DNA of 64,000 nucleotides from Erythrophleum ivorense. Its lineage: Eukaryota; Streptophyta; Magnoliopsida; Fabales; Fabaceae. Under the pieces are notes generated by a model. The model worked only from the letters and a program-made list of their open reading frames with translations. It did no database searches and had not been told where the DNA came from. The stretch spans positions 1 to 64,000 of the forward strand of contig JAIUCV010001286.1 of assembly GCA_026724425.1 (NCBI GenBank). The letters are read 5' to 3'. Position numbers and translations under genes: made by a program. Numbering within the stretch: the first letter of the stretch is position 1; every line of letters starts with the position of its first letter. This document shows, piece after piece, positions 27,192 to 36,153 of this stretch.

Positions 27192-27860
27192 GGCTGCTGA
27201 TTCCGATGAAGAAGAACTCCGAGAGGAAGAGTGAGAAGAAAGGGGAACACAGAAGTGATGTCGGACTTCCGGCACCCTGTTTGCCGAGGTAGTTGCTCAA
27301 CGCTGATCCCTGTTCAAGAGGCTAGGGCAAGTGGGCAACCGCGTCCATAAACGACGTTATTTTGGGCTGGATCCGTGCAAAGTATAAACTCGAACAAAAT
27401 TAAAGTCATAATTGGATTCATTAAAAAGAAAAAAAAAAGTCGTACTTGAATTGAAAAGTGATAATTAGGCCACGTGAGCGCTAAATTTAGAGATGAGATT
27501 ATGGTGATACACAAAACTAAACCGTTATTCAAATACATATCAACTTCAAAAGTATATAATTATTTTAATCACTTAAACATAATTTTAAAATGTTTATAAA
27601 AACATGTACTAAATGATAGACACATTTTAAAAAATTTGTCGATTTTCTCAATTGACATGAAATTTAAATTTATAAACTAAGGTATAATAATTTTACAAAT
27701 GTTACTTACACAAAAAAAAAGGTTTATACAGTTTTTTACAATTAATTTAATTAATTTCTTTTTAAAAATTAATTTCCTTTGTACAAACAAAACATAAATT
27801 CTTAATAATAAGAATGAAGCTTAGATTCTATGATAGTTAAGAACTACCAAATATATGCAT
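27192..27860 (-). promoter_or_regulatory. Upstream region of the DUF1664 gene
   Basis: Read on the minus strand, this is the 5' flank of the DUF1664 gene. The part nearest the ATG (about 27192-27370) is less AT-rich and contains a plausible 5' UTR. A perfect CACGTG G-box lies at 27471-27476, about 280 bases before the start codon. Beyond about 27540 the sequence becomes AT-rich and leads into the microsatellite at 27864. Confidence 0.45.
27471..27476. promoter_or_regulatory. G-box (CACGTG)
   Basis: A palindromic CACGTG in the context GGCCACGTGAGCG, about 280 bases upstream of the DUF1664 start. G-boxes bind plant bHLH and bZIP factors. One hexamer can occur by chance. Confidence 0.4.
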
Positions 27861-27863
27861 ATA

Positions 27864-27874
27864 TGTGTGTGTGC

Positions 27875-27911
<37 letters not shown>
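27864..27911. repeat. (TG)n(TA)n microsatellite at the left border of the pararetrovirus insertion
   Basis: An alternating TG tract (27864-27882, one CG interruption) runs straight into about 28 bases of TA repeats. The sequence homologous to the far end of the viral insertion begins immediately after it. Published work on endogenous plant caulimovirids reports frequent association with AT dinucleotide repeats. Confidence 0.85.
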
Positions 27912-27916
<5 letters not shown>

Positions 27917-28036
27917 GTGTTTCTAATTATACCAATAAAGTTCTCTTTCATTCAAATTTATATTATTTGGTTATTTTCTATATCAATATTATTTTCAATG
28001 TTTCTATATTATTCTATCAATCCTATAGTTATTTGG
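27912..28036 (+). repeat. Left terminal direct repeat of the pararetrovirus insertion
   Basis: Shares with 35194-35314 the ordered words ATAAGT, CAATAAAGTT, TTATTCAAATT (TTCATTCAAATT here), TAGTTATTTTCTATA or a close variant, CATTATTTTCA or a close variant, and GATCCTAT or a close variant. Identity by eye is high but imperfect. Both copies contain AATAAA, fitting the redundant region of a viral transcript. Confidence 0.75.
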
Positions 28037-28045
28037 TATTGGAGC
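28034..28045 (+). other. Degenerate initiator tRNA-Met primer-binding site
   Basis: TGGTATTGGAGC differs at two positions from the TGGTATCAGAGC site used by plant pararetroviruses and many retrotransposons. It lies directly after the left terminal repeat. It marks the likely start of reverse transcription in the ancestral element. Confidence 0.6.
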
Positions 28046-28439
28046 TTGGAAGTTGTTTATTAAATGAAATTACTAAGAATAAAGATAACTAATTAAACAA
28101 GAATTAGAAAAGATAGTAGTAAGAGCAATTCATACATTGGTAAGCCATATAGGTTGGACTCAATAATGAGTATAAGATTGTTGGATTAGTTTAGGTGTTC
28201 TTGTAACTTTATCATATTTTGGTTAAATCTGTGAATAATGTCAAATTTGTTTAACAACAATAGGACTAATGACTCATAAACTAACAAATGTTCAGAATCA
28301 ATACAAATTAATAAAAATAATGTTAGAAGAGTGGTTAATGATCAAGAAACAATTGTTGAAAATTATTCAAGATTCCACAATTAGAATTTGCTGAGAATCA
28401 ATAACAAATAAGTTTTATAGGAAAGTAACAAAATCAACC

Positions 28440-29051
28440 TTTGACTTTAGAAAACAATGGATAATTGAAAGTTTGAAACTATAGAATATGATATAAGTGT
28501 TAGCAAAAACTATGAATCAATACTTCTTATTTCAACAAACTTCAGAGGAAAACTTCAACAAAAATATAATTATCTCAATATAAGTATGATTCAAATAGCC
28601 ACCAAGCCATTGTTTAGAGTAAAAATAGATTCTCTTGTTCTCCCCAATAAGAGATAGAAGAAACAGAGATTATCTCATAAATGTGATAACTATGTTACAA
28701 TCAAATTTACATAATAACTTAGTTTATTTCAAGTGTTATCCAAATTATAATATTAGGTTAACATACCCTTCAACCTATAAAACCTTAACTTTAGGTATAG
28801 GAATTGATAATGATCAATGGATAGAAAGAACTTCCTCTATCAATATCATTCATCAAGTTATGTTCAAAGTAGCTAAAATCACAAAAGCTTTTAATCCAAT
28901 AAAATTATCACCCAAAAAAGAAACAATAATTATGGAAAACGATTCAATAAAATTTGCAATAAAGACACCAATGGGGCTCATGCATCATGGAGTCTCATTT
29001 CTCAGTCATGGCAATTCTCTAATTTTGCACCACCTATGCCTTTTCAAATAG
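28440..29051 (+). pseudogene. Movement-protein-like region of the pararetrovirus (broken)
   Basis: An open stretch at about 28440-28663 and a second at 28635-29051 in another frame together resemble the N-terminal part of a caulimovirid polyprotein, where the cell-to-cell movement domain lies. The frame change near 28650 is a break. The assignment rests mainly on position in the element, just after the primer site and before the coat-protein region. I see no single diagnostic motif, and later fragments at 29036-29221 and 29504-29701 continue in different frames. Confidence 0.45.
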
Positions 29052-30189
29052 TTAACATAAGTAGAGTTATTCAAACAATCGATAGAAGAATTAACTTATT
29101 AATAGATAGTTCAATACCATTACTAAGTAAAATTGAATCCTTAACTACAAGCTTTAGGACAACTAGAATGATCGAGTCATCCAAAAGATCAATGAACTCA
29201 TCAACCATTAAAATCCTTTAATCGGCCTAGATATCACGAAAGGCAAGAAAGTGACTAAACCAAAAAGGTAGTAATACCTCAACCAACTTATCAACAAAAT
29301 GCTACTTTAGAAACACAATCTTAATTAGATCAAAAATTTCAAAATAATTTCCCAACTACATCCCAACTTATAATGATAAAAAGAGAAAATTTTACAATTA
29401 ATAAATAATTATTAAGAAAAGAATTCATGTTGAAAATTCATGAAGAAGAAAGAAAAAGGTTTTTCTCAAAACTTTAAAAAAACTAAGAAAAAATTAGACA
29501 ACAATGGTATTAAGAGATGGACAAAATTTAGAAAACATTTATTTTTTCAAATCGTTTTCAATGTATACATTCAATAATCAAATATTTAACCATTTTGTAA
29601 AAAATAAACCCAGCTTTAATACTACAACTAGAATTACTCAAAATCGAATAACTAGTAACAACGTTTGTGTTACTTTATCACATCCATTTCAGAAGAAATA
29701 AAGATTACAATAGGAGATCACAAAGAAATAAGTTCACCCTTTAAGATAGATTCTTCAAGATTAGGGCAAAATGTTATGAAAAAAAGATATTCAAGATATT
29801 CAAAGGCAAAATAATTATACTAATATAATTACATACTATATCTAAACAATTAGATCGGACAGAACTCTATATGGATTCAAATTTAGAAGACAAACCCTTA
29901 TCTTCTTAAAATTCAAACCCACAAAAACCCTTTATTCAAACATGACCCTATTCCTTTTAAGGAAGCAAGGAAATTCAAGTTGAAAAAATTAAAAAATTTA
30001 TTATAAGAAATTACAAAAGGAATTAGATAAATCAACCAATGGTGCAAATTCTTCAAAATCAGCTAACATTATAGAAAAATTAGAATAATAATCTAGCAAA
30101 GATCAAGAAAAATTTAACATCAATAAAATGAGAGCCTTAAGGCAAACAATAAAGAATTATCACCAAACAAGGAATTGTTATCTAAAACC

Positions 30190-30804
30190 AAGTGGCCTAA
30201 ATCTTTAGTTTGAAGAACAATCACAATTTTTGGCTTCCAATTATGATGAATCTAGCATTTCTATATGGAATTTGGATGGAATAAGTGAATATGAAATCAT
30301 AAATCTTGTTTTAGAAATGACCATGGCCATTAAAACGTATAGGACAAAAGGAAATTTGGAGCAAAGTATTTTTACAATAACAACTGCTAGATTCACAATA
30401 GCACTCCGTGGATGGTGGGATAATATTATTACTCAAGAATAAAAAACAATTATAAATAGTATTGTTAAGTATGAAAGAGATGTACAAGGTCAAGTTGTTG
30501 CTATCAGTGATAGCCTAACATCATTACTTTTATAAAATAATTAAACATTTTATAGGAGATCCAACTCATAATCAAGAAAGACAATTTATAACCTTTATGA
30601 ATTTAACTTGTCCAACATTATATGTTAGATGATATAAGGACAATTTCATTTCAAAAGTTTACCGCAGGCCTAATGGAAATGCATAACTTTGGAAATAATG
30701 ATTTATATTTGGACTTCCAAAGCTATTTGCAAAAAAAAGTTAGAGATGAAAGTATGACAAAAAATAATGGAACCATCCCTTATAATAATCTTACCTATGG
30801 ATAG
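30190..30804 (+). pseudogene. Coat-protein-like region of the pararetrovirus (broken)
   Basis: The frame at 30230-30442 contains WNLDGISEYEI and RGWWDNIIT, motifs shared by the capsid region of petuvirus-like caulimovirids and related plant reverse-transcribing elements. A stop at 30440-30442 ends it. The homologous sequence continues in other frames through 30622-30804. The fragments precede the zinc knuckle at 31093, as expected. Confidence 0.6.
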
Positions 30805-31092
30805 ATAATTAATACAATAAACATTGAAGAAGTAAAACTATGCAATGACCTTAAGCTATAGAATTAAATGTATTCTAAAAATTAGTTAAGAAGAAATGAA
30901 TTAGGTAATTTTTGTGAATAGTATAACTTTGAAAAAAATTAGTACTTCATCTAGAAGAATTAAGGAATAATCAAAAAGAAATTATTATGCCATGAAAGTA
31001 AATACTACCCAAAGAAATATAAGAAAAATTATGAACAAGAAGAAAAAAATTAAAAAAAAAAACATTATGACACAAAATCCAAAAAAAATATA

Positions 31093-31140
31093 GTGTGTTA
31101 TAAATGTGGACAATTTGGGTATTATGCTACCAAATATATA
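31093..31140 (+). pseudogene. Degenerate CCHC zinc knuckle of the pararetrovirus
   Basis: The stretch encodes C-Y-K-C-G-Q-F-G, the first half of a CCHC nucleic-acid-binding knuckle. The histidine and last cysteine positions are both tyrosine, so it could not bind zinc in the usual way. The open frame runs on to 31365 as a Lys/Glu-rich linker, as is common between capsid and protease. Confidence 0.6.
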
Positions 31141-31795
31141 ACTCAAAAGAAGATTCAACCACTAAACCTAAGTGAAGAATTAAAAAACTCCTTGGTGAAC
31201 TTAATCATAAATGAAAACTTTTCTTTTAATAACAAAAATTCATCTTTAGAAAAAGAAGAAGAAGAACATGTTTATACCATACAAGAAGAACCCCCTAATG
31301 ACAAAACATTAAGTGAAAGACTTATATCATTGTCAAAATCCTTACACTTAGTGAAAATTTTATGAAATCTATTTATATCATAACAAAAGAAAACATTAAA
31401 ATATAAGTAGAAATAACAGATAAAATTGAAGATGTAAACATAAAAAATCAATATTTAATCAAATTAAAAGACATTTTAGAAGAAAATAATAAGTTAGCTA
31501 TTAACATAAAATATTTCATAATTAATGACATTTATCAAAAATTTCAAATTGAAAAGCACACATTACCATACCAGATTTACAATAAGAAATTAAAAATACT
31601 AAAGAATAAATTAAAGAAATTAAATAAAATAAAATGATTCACGATCTAGAAACACTACAATTGAAAGTTCTGTTAGATACAAAATTTGAAAATTTCAATC
31701 ATTTAGATCTTGACTTACCACAAGAAGATGTGAATCGAGAAATACCCAAAGAACTAAACAAATAACATTTTGTCAATAGAATTCAAAAGATAACG

Positions 31796-31970
31796 TATCA
31801 AAAATGGTACCATCAAATAAAATTAGTTATTGATAAAGAATTTCACAAAACTATTATAACTCTAATAGATTCAGAAATTAATATGAATTGTATTCAAGAA
31901 AGACTTATCCCAACCAAATATTACAAAAAAAAAAAAGAAACTTTAAAAAGATTATTTGTAGCAATTAATT
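31796..31970 (+). pseudogene. Possible aspartic-protease remnant of the pararetrovirus
   Basis: A short readable stretch with a LIDSEINMNCI-like sequence lies where the retroviral-type aspartic protease is expected, between the zinc knuckle and reverse transcriptase. The catalytic Asp-Ser pair can be seen, but the following residues differ from the usual Gly-Ala. Identification is by position and weak motif only. Confidence 0.35.
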
Positions 31971-32559
31971 CAAAAATGAGGATAGATTATAAATTATCAA
32001 ATGCTTACATTTGTAATGAAGGAACATGATGTATTCATGTTAGTCAAAAGTCTTAATGAAGTAATAATATTAGGAACACCCTTTTTATAGCAAATAATTT
32101 CTTTTAAAATCACCATAAGTGAGTTACTTCAAAAATGTATAATAGAGAAATTTGTTTTAAATGTTTAAAACTACTAGTTACTAAAGAAATTAAGTTATGA
32201 CAACAAGATCCAATTTTTTTAATAAATCATATAAAAAGAAAACAATAGCAAATTAATCTATTATAAAAGAATTGAAAAAAACAAATTAAATTATTTAAAG
32301 ATTCAACAAAGAATTGAAAGTTTAAAAGAAAAGCTAATAACTCAAATGCCTTATGGAATAGAAAGAAATATAAAGTGGACTTATATAGAAAATAAATATT
32401 CCTACCAAAGCCAACCCTATATAAATGAATTAGGAAATGTTAGAACATTGTAAAAATAAAATTATAGAATTATAAGAATCTAAGTAGACCAAGCTAATTA
32501 CCTTGAAGTTATGCCACTTTCTATGTACATAATCATGTTGAATTAGAAAGAGGAGCCCA

Positions 32560-33640
32560 AAGATTAGTCATTATCTTTTACCTAATAAAAATATTTAATT
32601 GCAAGACTATGGAGAGCTTTTATTTACTTAAAATTTGACATAAAATTAAGATATTATCAAATACAAATCAAAAGAAAAGATAGATATAAGATAGCATTCA
32701 TAGTTACTTTTGGTCACTATGACTGGAATATCTTACCATGTGGATTTAAGAATACACTGTCAAAATTTTAGCATATTATGAATGATATCTCTAATCCTTA
32801 TTCAAAATTCATTCTAGTTTACATAGATAATGTATTAGTTTATTCAAATTCAATATAACAACGCTTTAATCATTTAGAGATTTTTTTTAGATAATAAAGC
32901 AAAATGGATTAGTGGTATTTGGACAACAAAATAAAATTATTTCAAATAAATATTAGATTTATAGGTTTTGAAATTTACCAAGGAACTATCACTCCAATAA
33001 GTAGAATTATAAAATTTAGCAACAAATTTCCTAATGAGATTAAAGATAAAAATTAATTACAAAAATTTTTAGGATACCTTAATTATGTGTCAAATTTTAT
33101 TCCAAATCTAAGAATCATTTGTAAACATTTATTTGCTAGACTAAGAAAAACCCACCTATTTGGAAGAAACAAATAATTCAAATAATTAAGTCTTTATGGC
33201 CAAGGTAAAGGTTTTGCCTTATTTGGGAATCCTAGGTCCGGTTGCTTTTAAGATTGTAGAAACAATGCCTCAAAGTTAGGTTTTAGAGGAATATTAAAAC
33301 AAAATTTTAATGAGAAAGAATAAGTAGTGAAATACCCTTTTAGATCTCAGGTGGAAACTTAACACAAGTGTAATACTATTAAAAAAGAGACTTTATCTAT
33401 ACTATAATGTATTACAAAATTTCAAGATAATATGATTAATTAAAAATATTCCTTTAAGAGTCAATTACAAAACCATAAAGGATGTTTTACAAAAGACAAT
33501 AAGAATATTTTGTTCAAAACAAATTTTTGCTAGATCGCAAGCCATTTTAAGTTGTTTTGATTTTTATATTAAGTTTGTAAAGGGAAAGCGAAATTCTTTT
33601 CCATATTTCCTTACCAGAGAATTCTTATAGGGACAAAAAT
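32560..33640 (+). pseudogene. Reverse transcriptase and RNase H remnant of the pararetrovirus
   Basis: The frame from about 32640 reads through recognisable RT blocks (DRYKIAFIVTFGHYDWNILP, FILVYIDNVLVYSNS). In-frame stops occur at 32769-32771 and again just after the active-site block. The active-site motif at 32820-32831 is YIDN, so the second catalytic aspartate is lost. Downstream, around 33340-33440, TIKKETLSIL and CITKFQDN fit the RNase H domain, again with stops. The order and spacing fit a caulimovirid pol region. Confidence 0.7.
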
Positions 33641-35193
33641 AAGCACCATAAGAGGAAAAATCCCTTTAAAAGTTACTCAAAAGGAAATTATTTTCAAAAG
33701 GCTTTCTCTTGCATATTATTCAATAATCTCTTTGCCTTCTCAATTAATTGTACCATTATGATCCGTTAAACCAACATTGAATATTTAGACCTTTAAGCAA
33801 ACAATTACTCAACTTTCTTCTTCCTCTCTAAATTGATTCTAGTAATGTTCAGAAAGTTATTTATATTCAACTCTTTCCAATAAAACAATTCTATGCTAAG
33901 AAAAATCTATTTGAGATTGCAAAAATAATTATGTCAAAACTTCTAAATGGTTAGATTTACTACTTTATCCTAATAGAGTTAAGCAAAACTAGAGCATTTT
34001 ATCAATTGATCTTCATAAATACTCAATTTATTAACATTGCTAAAAAAATATATAAATAGGGTAATAAATATTTTTAAGCCTAAATTACTCAAGTATTAAA
34101 TTTGTATGATTGGAAACAACATCCATTTGCTTAAAAGAAATTTTTAGTTTAGTTTGAACCTCATGTTTTTAATTACATTGATTATAAATAAGCTTATTAT
34201 AATTTTCTTTATTACAAGAACTTTAAGCACTTGTAGTTCATTTAGTTATACAAAGAACTATCCCAAGACCCTTCCAAATTGGTTCATTGAATGGTTTTAT
34301 TTTTTCGAGCCAATCCAAGAAAAATTTACCTTAAGAGATCTTATAAGCACACGACCTTTTTGAAACCCATGCCAATTTTTCCATTGAAATTAAGTTTTTA
34401 ATGTTTTTTCATTTATTTCAAAATCCCTTGGATAGTTTCTTGAAAATATTTTGTTAAACCGGGCTTATTACTAAAAAACATGGATTTCTTAATTAAAATC
34501 ATTAGGGTTAAGTAGTGGCTTATAATTTTGATTATTGCAATACCAATATTGTAAAAAATGGGTTATGCAATTCCCACAATTTTTTATTAATGTTTTAGAC
34601 AACTTACCCTTTCTTCAATCAAAGACATAAAGTTTAGCCTAGCTTGCCTTCATCTCTTCACCTAAAGAGTTTTCTCAAAAGTTAAAGAAAAGTATTATCT
34701 TAAACAAATTTTGAAGAGGAAGATGCCATGTCTAGCTCTACTCCTTTAAACAAAGATGATTGCTTTGGAATTAACATTAAGAAAGAAGACAATGAAGATA
34801 AAGAGTTTAGAAATTAATCATTAAGGTTTTGACAAGACAAAAGGCTTTTAACTTTGTCAACCTTTTCAAAAGAAGCTTCGAGTTATTCAATTATGAAGAA
34901 TCCAGTTTTGCAAAAGCCTTTTGCAAGCTTACTCATTAAAAATAAAACTCTATCTACCATATTAAAGCAAATATTCTTTTAAGCTCTAAGGATAATTTTG
35001 CATAGTATTTTACTATATAGATTTATTCAACAATTGAATAAGTGGATTTCATATACTTTGAATTATGCTAGTTTAGTATATATATGGTTTGGGTTATGGT
35101 TGTAAGGGAGTATTGAATGATTCTTCACATACTTTCTCTTTTTTGCACTTGCTCTCTATTTTAGCATTGTATTGAGTTTTACTTCAACTTCTT
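33641..35193 (+). other. Unassigned 3' part of the pararetrovirus insertion
   Basis: About 1.5 kb between the RNase H remnant and the right terminal repeat. I recognise no domain. The longest open piece (34154-34363) is hydrophobic and low-complexity. A TATATATA stretch near 35079-35086, roughly 110 bases before the right repeat, could be the remnant of the viral promoter TATA box. The rest may be viral intergenic DNA, a degraded extra gene, or host DNA. Confidence 0.4.
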
Positions 35194-35314
35194 TATAAGT
35201 ATTTATGATTAAATCAATAAAGTTTCTGTTATTCAAATTCATATCATTTAGTTATTTTCTATAGCAACATTATTTTCATTGTTTCTACATAGTTTTGTCG
35301 ATCCTATTAGTTAT
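35194..35314 (+). repeat. Right terminal direct repeat of the pararetrovirus insertion
   Basis: Second copy of the segment at 27912-28036, in the same orientation and 7.3 kb downstream, including the AATAAA polyadenylation-type hexamer. Divergence between the copies is visible, which agrees with an old insertion. Confidence 0.75.
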
Positions 35315-35450
35315 ATTTATAAAAGAGCATTATGTAATCAACTTACATGAATAAGAATTTTATGATTAAGACATAATTAGCACCTTGGTTATTGTATTTC
35401 CATAAACAATTAGTGCATGATTAAGATACAATATCTACTATCATAACATT

Positions 35451-36153
35451 TAGGGGTGTGCATAGCCTGATTGGCCAGTTTTCCTGACTTTGTTTGATTA
35501 ATATCGGGTAAAGACAGGTTAGGAAGTTCAAAAAAATTTTTTTGAATGAGGTTAGGTATGGACAAAAGGTTGAATTGGGACAAGCTTTAGGCTAACTTTC
35601 TGACTCGGTTAAGCCCGACCTGACCTAAGGTGTATATATATATATATATGTGAACTAAATTGAAAAGAATTTTTTTTATAATTTTAGTTAAAACTTTTAA
35701 ACATATTTTATATATTATAAATAATTATAGGGGTCAAGACTTATGCTAAGTCTTTCCTAAGTATAATTATCACATTTAAATAAGAGAAAATAAAATTTAA
35801 AATTCATATTTTTTTTAAAAAATTAGCTACTATATTTATATTTTCTTCCTATTTTTTCCTTTAAACTCATGTTTTTTCGTATCCATTATATAAATTTCAA
35901 AAAAATGTATAAAAAATAGTGTTCATATGCCTAAAATAATCTAGCAAAGATAATGATATAAATTTTTAAATTTTTTCTTAAAAAAAGGACATTTGGCCTA
36001 GTTGGCCTAGTTGTCCTATCCTTGGCCCAATAATAACTGGAGCAAGTTTGGGTGAGACTTGGTCTTAGGACAAAAATTTTGTCCTAAGTTCAAATTAGGT
36101 CGAGACTCTTATTGAGGCAATATTCGACCTATCCCAACCTATACACATTTCTA
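35451..36153. mobile_element. hAT-like MITE with 8-bp target-site duplication
   Basis: A 703-bp non-coding element. The left end reads TAGGGGTGTGCATAG and the reverse complement of the right end reads TAGAAATGTGTATAG, an imperfect terminal inverted repeat. It is flanked by perfect 8-bp direct repeats ATAACATT at 35443-35450 and 36154-36161. An 8-bp duplication and a TAGGGGTG start are hallmarks of hAT-type elements. No transposase is encoded. The subterminal parts are richer in G and C than the AT-rich interior, which includes a (TA)n tract near 35634-35651. Confidence 0.85.

Larger units (their letters stand above)
27912..35314 (+). mobile_element. Endogenous pararetrovirus (Caulimoviridae, petuvirus-like), heavily mutated
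   Basis: A 7.4 kb block with the gene order of a single-polyprotein caulimovirid: movement-protein-like region, coat-protein region, zinc knuckle, protease-like stretch, reverse transcriptase and RNase H, all on the plus strand. The ends carry about 120-bp direct repeats (27912-28036 and 35194-35314), as expected for a terminally redundant viral genome or transcript. A tRNA-Met-type primer site follows the left repeat. The length is close to that of a complete petuvirus-type genome. Every coding region is interrupted by stops and frameshifts, so this is an old, non-functional insertion. No integrase-like region was recognised, which favours a pararetrovirus over a Gypsy retrotransposon. The genus is inferred from domain order only. 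Confidence 0.75.

Noticed and set aside
28635..29051. 138-codon frame as a host gene
   Set aside because: It sits within the pararetrovirus block, is followed by frames with many stops, and fits the N-terminal polyprotein region.
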